This document shows positions 58,691 through 64,000 of a DNA stretch of 64,000 nt, one piece after another (the first letter of the stretch is position 1; each line of letters opens with the position of its first letter). The notes under the pieces are model-generated. The model was not told the origin of the DNA, did no database searches, and saw only the letters and a program-made list of their open reading frames with translations. The stretch comes from Nitrosopumilus sp. K4 (GTDB taxonomy: Archaea > Thermoproteota > Nitrososphaeria > Nitrososphaerales > Nitrosopumilaceae), in the NCBI RefSeq assembly GCF_018128925.1, contig NZ_CP067007.1:722164-786163 (forward strand), read 5' to 3'. Both the position numbers and the translations under genes were made by a program.

Positions 58691-59485
58691 ATGGGTGAAA
58701 AAGAACTAGACTTGTTATCTAGCATATCAAGTGGGCCTCGACTTGAAATACTGCAAATGCTTAGACCTGCAGAACTAAAATCAAGTCAGATTGCAAAAAA
58801 TATGCAAACATCAATTCAGGCAATTACAAGACATCTTGATAGATTATCTGAATCAAAACTAATTGAAAAAACAGTCACTGGAACATACAGACTTACTCCA
58901 ATAGCTGATGTCTTGATGCTGCAAATTCCTCTTTTTGAATTTCTTGAAAACAACAAAGAATTTTTTTCAACACATGACTTTTCAGGAATCCCACCACATC
59001 TTGTCTCAAGACTAGGAGATTTGACAAACTGCGAGTACGAAGGAGATGTAATGAAATCAATGCAGAGGGCACGTGATGTGTGCGCCAATGCAAAAAAATC
59101 ACTTGTAGGTGCAACATTTACTGTCCCCTTGGAATTATACGATGTAGTATTAGAAAATCTCAAACAAGGAGGATACAGCAAACTAGTCTATGGAAAAAAC
59201 ACCATAGTCTCAAAGGGCTTTTCTGAATATGGTCCGCGAAAAGAATACTTGAAGTATGCAGAGTCTGGTCAGGTAGAAGAAAAGATTGTAGAGAACATTC
59301 CAATATCTGTTGCAGTATCTGAAAATGAATGTCACATGCTTTTTGCAAACAAGGGACTGAGGATTCCTGACTGCAAGGGGGTTTTTTTTGGCAAGGACCC
59401 AAGAGCCATAGCCTGGTGCAGTGATTTAGTTGACTACTATTGGAGAATGCCTGCAATTGAGGGCTATGCATTAAAAGAACAATGA
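58691..59485 (+). CDS. FilR1-like wHTH transcriptional regulator
   Basis: A 264-residue archaeal regulator: N-terminal ArsR-type wHTH (LKSSQIAKNMQTSIQAITRHL, shortened; about residues 37-57) and a C-terminal FilR1/DUF1724-type ligand domain (FSTHDFSGIPPHLV ... IAWCSDLVDYYW). ATG 58691 is preferred over the longer frame at 58628. The next gene is an HTH-less copy of the ligand domain, overlapping by 4 bp. Confidence 0.8.
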   Translation: MGEKELDLLSSISSGPRLEILQMLRPAELKSSQIAKNMQTSIQAITRHLDRLSESKLIEKTVTGTYRLTPIADVLMLQIPLFEFLENNKEFFSTHDFSGIPPHLVSRLGDLTNCEYEGDVMKSMQRARDVCANAKKSLVGATFTVPLELYDVVLENLKQGGYSKLVYGKNTIVSKGFSEYGPRKEYLKYAESGQVEEKIVENIPISVAVSENECHMLFANKGLRIPDCKGVFFGKDPRAIAWCSDLVDYYWRMPAIEGYALKEQ

Positions 59486-60084
59486 TGCCAGACAAGGAGT
59501 TTCTCTCAAAGACTTTGGGGAACTTGTTTTTTGAAAAGATGAAGGGAATTGGCTTTGTTTATGAAAATTCTGACTATTTCTCAGAACACAGATTTCACGA
59601 CATTCCTGAATCTCTTCGGATCAGAGTCGAGGCTTTTGCAGGATGTGATATTGTCAAAAGTGTCTGGCCTACAAACACACGCTTCAAGGAGATTACATCA
59701 GGCGCGTCTGAATTTTTAAACTGCATTTTTACCCAGCCCCCATTTTTGTTGGCAGACCTGATGTACCAAAAGAGTCAGGACTCTGTTGATCTCAAGATGC
59801 TCTTTGGGAAAAATAGCAGTATTCCTGAGTGCAATGACCTAGTTGACAAGTTAGAATTAAACAAGCCATCAAACTCTGAAATGTTTGAAAAGAGAATATG
59901 TGACAGAGTTGTCTCAAATGTAATTGTCTCTGATTCTGGTGCATGTCTTATGCTTGCAAACAATGAAGAAACTGACATGACTAATGCAGTTGTAGGATAT
60001 GAGAAGAAGTTTATTCAGTGGTGCAATGACTTTTTTTACTTCAAGTGGATGCAGGGTGAGAACTTTGCAAGGCTTCGAGTGTAG
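59482..60084 (+). CDS. HTH-less FilR1-type ligand-domain protein
   Basis: A 200-residue protein that aligns with the C-terminal domain of the preceding regulator: DYFSEHRFHDIPESL matches EFFSTHDFSGIPPHL, and IQWCNDFFYFKWM matches IAWCSDLVDYYWRM. No DNA-binding domain. Start ATG 59482 overlaps the previous stop (ATGA), so the two are translated together and may form a heterodimer. Confidence 0.75.
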   Translation: MMPDKEFLSKTLGNLFFEKMKGIGFVYENSDYFSEHRFHDIPESLRIRVEAFAGCDIVKSVWPTNTRFKEITSGASEFLNCIFTQPPFLLADLMYQKSQDSVDLKMLFGKNSSIPECNDLVDKLELNKPSNSEMFEKRICDRVVSNVIVSDSGACLMLANNEETDMTNAVVGYEKKFIQWCNDFFYFKWMQGENFARLRV

Positions 60085-60102
60085 TATTTCTCAGATTTTC
60101 AT

Positions 60103-60207
60103 TTAATCAACCATGTTTGAAGTAACCGCATTTACATAATTTACAAAACCTGCGGAACTCAAAATAATTGCTCCAACAATCATAGACACGACTATTGTTT
60201 TAGTCAT
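60103..60207 (-). CDS. Single-helix membrane microprotein
   Basis: A 34-residue ORF, ATG 60207: MTKTIVVSMIVGAII plus a short outer part. The N-terminus could also be a signal peptide. No family. Confidence 0.45.
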   Translation of the reverse strand: MTKTIVVSMIVGAIILSSAGFVNYVNAVTSNMVD

Positions 60208-60269
60208 TAAAATAATGAAAGTATGAGTTTATTTAAAGATGATCTGTGTAAGAAATCAATTGTACAGAT

Positions 60270-60458
60270 TCACTGTAATGGATAATGCACATCGCAAAAC
60301 AAGACTACACCGTTTTGTAATGTCTTTGCAGTAATGGAATGTCCATCATGAATTCCTTTTCCACAAACATAGCATTCAACTGAAGAAACAGAAGAATGAG
60401 TCTGTTTTGAATACTGCATCTTTTGCAACAATGCTGAATTTTGTCTAACCCCCTGCAT
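60270..60458 (-). CDS. Small zinc-binding protein
   Basis: A 62-residue protein with CYVCGKGIHDGHSI and FCDVHY: C-x2-C...H...C-x2-H, a LIM/C2HC-like zinc site. TATA-like TTTATTAAAT centred near 60486 gives a leaderless ATG at 60458. A palindrome (60495-60512) abuts that TATA. Confidence 0.65.
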   Translation of the reverse strand: MQGVRQNSALLQKMQYSKQTHSSVSSVECYVCGKGIHDGHSITAKTLQNGVVLFCDVHYPLQ

Positions 60459-60494
60459 GAGTCAATAATACTACGATCCAGTATTTAATAAAGG

Positions 60495-60512
60495 TACCGT
60501 ACTAGTACTGTA
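60495..60512. promoter_or_regulatory. 18-bp palindrome in the divergent trpE spacer
   Basis: TACCGTACTAGTACTGTA: perfect GTACTAGTAC core with outer TAC/GTA arms and one mismatched pair. It sits directly upstream of the TATA of the zinc gene at 60270 and about 60 bp before the trpE TATA (near 60575-60585). Confidence 0.4.
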
Positions 60513-60614
60513 TTCTACTTTTTTACCTCAAAATGAAAATTTCAGGCACAGATTACTCTCAAAAGAGAATAGGCCATCACTTTAAATAATAAACGTCAAG
60601 AGTTTTGTTTATGG

Positions 60615-61964
60615 GTGGACGTTTTTGGAAACTCTCAACCGCATGTAATACCCCTAGATTTATCTGAAAACCAATTTCAAATTTACAATAAAATCTCAAG
60701 AAATTATTCACATTCATTTCTCTTTGAATCACTTACGGGGCCGGAGGTCTTAGCAGAGACATCAGTCATGGGTTTTGACCCAAAAGTTATCATAAAAGGA
60801 TACACAGATAGAGTAGAAGTCATAGAAAACGGAAAAACTGAAACGATAAAAACAGACGACCCATTTGATGAGCTAAAGAAACTCCTAGGAAAATCCACGG
60901 ATCAAAGTTATCGATATCTTGGAGGAGCAGTAGGAGTTGTAAATTATGATGCAATCAGAACGGTAGAAGATATTCCAGATTCCCACAATGCACCGCAGCC
61001 ATTAATGGAGTTTGGAATTTACGATGACGGAATTCTGTATGACAACTTGCACAAAAAATTATTTTATTTTTACCATGATGAAAATAGATTCGATAAATTG
61101 AAAATGAGCAAGGATGAATTTGGAGAATTTCATTCAAGTGAAGTCACTGCCAACATGAACAAAGAGCAGTTCTCAGAAATTGTCAACAAGGCAAAAAAGT
61201 ACATTCATGATGGAGACATATTTCAGGTCGTGTTATCCAGAAAGTTTTCATTTGACATAAATGGAGACAACCTTGCACTATACAAAACACTACGCCAACT
61301 AAATCCTTCACCATACATGTATCATCTCAAGCAAGATAACAAAACAATCATAGGAGCATCACCTGAAATGCTTGTTCGAATCACAAATGACAGAGTAGAA
61401 ACATTTCCTATTGCAGGAACTAGAAAAATCACAGGCGATGAAGAAAAAAATAAGCAGTTAGCAGAAGAATTACTTCACGACGAAAAAGAATTAGCAGAAC
61501 ACACTATGCTTGTGGATTTAGGCAGAAATGACATTGGAAGAGTTTGCAAGTACGGAACTGTGCATCCAGAATCACTGATGCAAATAAAGCGATTTAGTCA
61601 TGTTCAACACATAGTTACGCATGTTGTAGGCCAATTAGCACCTGAAAACGACATGTTTGATGCGTTTAAGGCAGTATTTCCAGCAGGTACGGTGTCAGGT
61701 GCCCCAAAGGTTAGAGCTATGGAAATAATCGACGAATTAGAACCAGAGTCAAGAGGACCGTATGCAGGAGCAGTAGGGTATTTTTCATATAATGGATGCT
61801 GTGATTTTGCAATTGCAATCAGAAGTATTTTCATCAAAGACAACAAAGGGTTTGTGCAATCCGGTGCAGGAATTGTTTCAGATTCTGTTGCAGAAAACGA
61901 ATTCAAAGAAACAGAACACAAGGCAGGAGCAATGCTGCAGGCCCTCAAGGAGGCAACAAAATGA
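60615..61964 (+). CDS. trpE: Anthranilate synthase component I
   Basis: A 449-residue TrpE that makes anthranilate from chorismate using ammonia supplied by TrpG. Conserved blocks: GASPEML, GTVSGAPKVRAMEI and QSGAGIVSDS near the end. The LLES-type feedback site is represented by FLFESLTG. Start is GTG 60615; the nearby ATG at 60611 is out of frame. The gene overlaps trpG by 4 bp (ATGA). Confidence 0.95.
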   Translation: MDVFGNSQPHVIPLDLSENQFQIYNKISRNYSHSFLFESLTGPEVLAETSVMGFDPKVIIKGYTDRVEVIENGKTETIKTDDPFDELKKLLGKSTDQSYRYLGGAVGVVNYDAIRTVEDIPDSHNAPQPLMEFGIYDDGILYDNLHKKLFYFYHDENRFDKLKMSKDEFGEFHSSEVTANMNKEQFSEIVNKAKKYIHDGDIFQVVLSRKFSFDINGDNLALYKTLRQLNPSPYMYHLKQDNKTIIGASPEMLVRITNDRVETFPIAGTRKITGDEEKNKQLAEELLHDEKELAEHTMLVDLGRNDIGRVCKYGTVHPESLMQIKRFSHVQHIVTHVVGQLAPENDMFDAFKAVFPAGTVSGAPKVRAMEIIDELEPESRGPYAGAVGYFSYNGCCDFAIAIRSIFIKDNKGFVQSGAGIVSDSVAENEFKETEHKAGAMLQALKEATK

Positions 61965-62554
61965 AATTTCTGATTATCGATAATTACGATTCATTTGTGT
62001 ACAACATTGCACAATACTTGGGAGAGTTGGGAGTTGATTGCGATGTCATTAGAAATGACAAGATCACGCTACAACAAATCAAAGATGCAAATTATGATGC
62101 AATAATAATTTCGCCAGGTCCAGGTACCCCAGAAGACAAGAAATACTTTGGAGTGTGTTCAGATGTAATAAAGCACATGGGTCCAACAAAACCAATACTA
62201 GGAGTATGTCTAGGACATCAGGGAATTATCGATGCGTTTGGAGGCAAGGTAACAAATGCAGGATGTGTCAGACATGGAAAGACAAGCCCTGTGAAACATA
62301 CAGACTCCAAACTCTTCAAAGACGTAAAGAATCCATTTAGGGCTACACGGTATCACAGTTTAGTAGGTGATAAAACAGTAATTCCAGAAATTTTGGAAGT
62401 GACTGCAACTGCAGCAGATGACGGAGAAGTCATGGCAATAAGACACAAGGAATTTCTTATCGAAGGAGTTCAATTCCATCCCGAATCAATCATGACTGAA
62501 GACGGGAAAAAGATTTTAGCAAATTTCATAGAACAGGTGAAAAAAAAGAAATGA
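61961..62554 (+). CDS. trpG: Anthranilate synthase component II (glutamine amidotransferase)
   Basis: A 197-residue class-I amidotransferase that releases ammonia from glutamine for TrpE. Nucleophile C83 lies in GVCLGHQGI; the HPE pair is in VQFHPESI. SPGPGTPED is the typical early loop. Overlaps trpE and trpD by 4 bp each. Confidence 0.95.
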   Translation: MKFLIIDNYDSFVYNIAQYLGELGVDCDVIRNDKITLQQIKDANYDAIIISPGPGTPEDKKYFGVCSDVIKHMGPTKPILGVCLGHQGIIDAFGGKVTNAGCVRHGKTSPVKHTDSKLFKDVKNPFRATRYHSLVGDKTVIPEILEVTATAADDGEVMAIRHKEFLIEGVQFHPESIMTEDGKKILANFIEQVKKKK

Positions 62555-63597
62555 TTTCAGATTTAATTTCAAAACTGCAAGAAAAGACAGACCTCACATA
62601 TGACGAGATAAACGGAATAATGGCAGAGATGCTTTCAGGTAAAACAAATGATCAAGAAAATGCAGATTTTCTTTCACTTTTGGCAGACAAAGGAGAAACA
62701 GATGATGAGTTGTTAGGCATGCTAGATAAAATGCAAGAATTTTCCCTCAAAGTTGAGCCTAAAAACAAAGGGACTGTGATAGACATGTGCGGTACAGGAG
62801 GAGACAAGCTTCAGACGTTTAATGTCTCAACTACAGCATCATTTGTTGTTGCAGCAGCTGGTGGAATTGTTGCAAAACACGGAAACCGTTCAAGTTCCGG
62901 AGTATCAGGCTCAGCAGACATCTTTGAGTATTTCGGATATGATCTAAATGCAGAGCCATCCCAGATTGCAGACATATTGGAAAAACACAACATCTGTTTC
63001 ATGTTTGCACAAAAATTTCATCCTGCAATGAGGCATGTTTCAACTGCTAGAAAGCGACTTGGAAAAAGAACTGCATTTAATTTACTAGGACCGTTATCAA
63101 ATCCAGCAGGAGTAAAAAATCAACTAGTGGGAGTGTTCTCAACAGAATATCTAGACAGACTTCCAATGATCCTAAAAAGAAAAGGAGCTGAAAACGTCAT
63201 GACAGTACGTTCAGATGACGGCATGGATGAATTTTCAACCAGCTCCACAAACAGAGTGTGTGTTTTACGAAACGACAAGGTATTGATGAATGCAATAGAT
63301 CCAGAAGTTATAGGATTGCACAAGTCAAAGCTAGAAGATATTCAGATTAAAACAAGAGAGGAAGCAATAAAGTCATTTGTAGATGTTTTAAATAACAGAG
63401 CAAACCAAGCAATGATTGAGACAACAGCACTAAATGCGGCGGGAGGATTAATTGTTGCAAACATTTCTAAGAACTTTGAAGAAGCTGTAGAAACTGCGTT
63501 AAATACAATTAAAGACGGGAAAGCCTTTTCATTATTAGAGAAATTTATACAAGATACAGGAGACATGTCAAAACTAAGGGAGATAATAGATGGCTGA
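62551..63597 (+). CDS. trpD: Anthranilate phosphoribosyltransferase
   Basis: A 348-residue TrpD that joins anthranilate to PRPP. The PRPP-binding CGTGGDKLQTFNVST and KHGNRSSSGVSGSAD blocks are intact. Translationally coupled to trpG (4-bp overlap) and trpC (8-bp overlap). Confidence 0.95.
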   Translation: MISDLISKLQEKTDLTYDEINGIMAEMLSGKTNDQENADFLSLLADKGETDDELLGMLDKMQEFSLKVEPKNKGTVIDMCGTGGDKLQTFNVSTTASFVVAAAGGIVAKHGNRSSSGVSGSADIFEYFGYDLNAEPSQIADILEKHNICFMFAQKFHPAMRHVSTARKRLGKRTAFNLLGPLSNPAGVKNQLVGVFSTEYLDRLPMILKRKGAENVMTVRSDDGMDEFSTSSTNRVCVLRNDKVLMNAIDPEVIGLHKSKLEDIQIKTREEAIKSFVDVLNNRANQAMIETTALNAAGGLIVANISKNFEEAVETALNTIKDGKAFSLLEKFIQDTGDMSKLREIIDG

Positions 63598-64000
63598 AAA
63601 CATTTTGAGAAAACTAGTAAACAATTCTCAGGCAGCAATTGATGATGGCACGTATGATGTGCAATGTGACTTGCAAAAATCAAACAAAGATTTCATTCAG
63701 ATAATTAGAACAAATGCCCATGCCACTTTGCTAACTGAGGTAAAATTTTCATCGCCATCACTTGGAAAAATTCGTACATTAACGGATCCTGTAAGCATTG
63801 CAAGTCAGATGATTGCAGGGGGAGCACGTGCGTTGTCTGTGTTGACACAGCCTCATTTGTTTAATGGTTCGCCAGAGTATTTCATGAAAGTCAGGCAGGC
63901 AGTAGATGTTCCATTGCTCATGAAAGACATCATGATTGACAAGATACAGATTGATGCAGCAAAAAAGATAGGGGCTGATTACATGCTAGTAATCCAATCA
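63590..64000 (+). CDS. trpC: Indole-3-glycerol-phosphate synthase, cut by window end
   Basis: The first 137 codons of TrpC, which closes the indole ring from CdRP. Visible: TEVKFSSPSLGKI (the E-x-K-x2-S-P loop), GGARALSVLT and LLMKDIMID, which carry the catalytic lysines. ATG 63590 lies inside the trpD end. The rest of the gene continues beyond 64000. Confidence 0.93.
   Translation, partial: MAENILRKLVNNSQAAIDDGTYDVQCDLQKSNKDFIQIIRTNAHATLLTEVKFSSPSLGKIRTLTDPVSIASQMIAGGARALSVLTQPHLFNGSPEYFMKVRQAVDVPLLMKDIMIDKIQIDAAKKIGADYMLVIQS

Noticed and set aside
1-64000. CRISPR arrays, IS elements, integrases or prophage
   Set aside because: No regularly spaced repeats, transposase or integrase motifs were seen on either strand.

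Overview
The window reads as a chromosome segment of a marine ammonia-oxidising thaumarchaeon (Nitrososphaeria, Nitrosopumilus-like). The DNA is AT-rich, with no plasmid, phage or IS signature. It carries archaeal information genes (aRF1, TFB, Alba, CDC48), exported proteins with the thaumarchaeal PEFG-type C-terminal sorting signal, several universal-stress proteins, and an unusual number of tiny Cys/His-rich proteins. Many genes have a TATA box centred about 26 bp before the start codon, so leaderless transcripts appear common and GTG/TTG starts are frequent. That spacing was used to choose several starts. I saw no rRNA, tRNA or CRISPR array.

Layout. 0-10 kb holds a metal-homeostasis block: a hydantoinase/oxoprolinase-type protein overlapping an FTR1 iron permease, a PEFG surface protein sharing the permease's extracytoplasmic repeat, two tandem wHTH regulators, a Usp, and the CbtA/CbtB cobalt transporter pair. 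10-22 kb holds a response regulator, a DUF4443-type regulator, a DsbA-like oxidoreductase, aRF1, a HIT protein, IlvD, a YVTN beta-propeller, a possible HEPN protein, two Usp genes and CDC48. 22-34.7 kb is an accessory stretch: an XPD/DinG-like helicase, GIY-YIG-like and protease-like proteins, many Cys-rich microproteins, an ATP-cone/Mrr-like nuclease with no canonical start codon, a phosphoribosyltransferase, and several candidate structured RNAs. 35-45 kb holds a PhnD-like binding protein with histidine kinase and divergent response regulator, a nitroreductase, then a nucleoid/transcription block (TFB, Alba, a diverged GGQ release-factor paralogue, a histone-H1-like protein, a ParB-domain protein). 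45-60 kb holds membrane and secreted proteins, PAC2, a subtilase, an MrfA/Hrq1-like helicase, a MESH1-like hydrolase, a glyoxalase-fold protein, a calcium-repeat surface protein, and a FilR1-like regulator followed by an HTH-less copy. 60.6-64 kb is the start of a tryptophan operon, trpE-G-D-C, with trpC cut by the window end.

How it works together. The iron/cobalt block looks like one metal-acquisition neighbourhood with candidate operators (perfect palindromes at 6015-6032 and 7630-7645, and a 9-9-9 inverted repeat at 9874-9900). The most novel-looking items are: hairpin RNAs with TATA boxes at the right distance (18265, 22407, 26434, 28231, 34839); a second GGQ protein lacking the stop-decoding NIKS motif; two genes whose frames open with ATC/ATA right after a stop codon; a family of metallothionein-like microproteins; and a DUF5679-like protein that has lost all four zinc ligands. 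Family names are recalled from motif patterns, without database searches.
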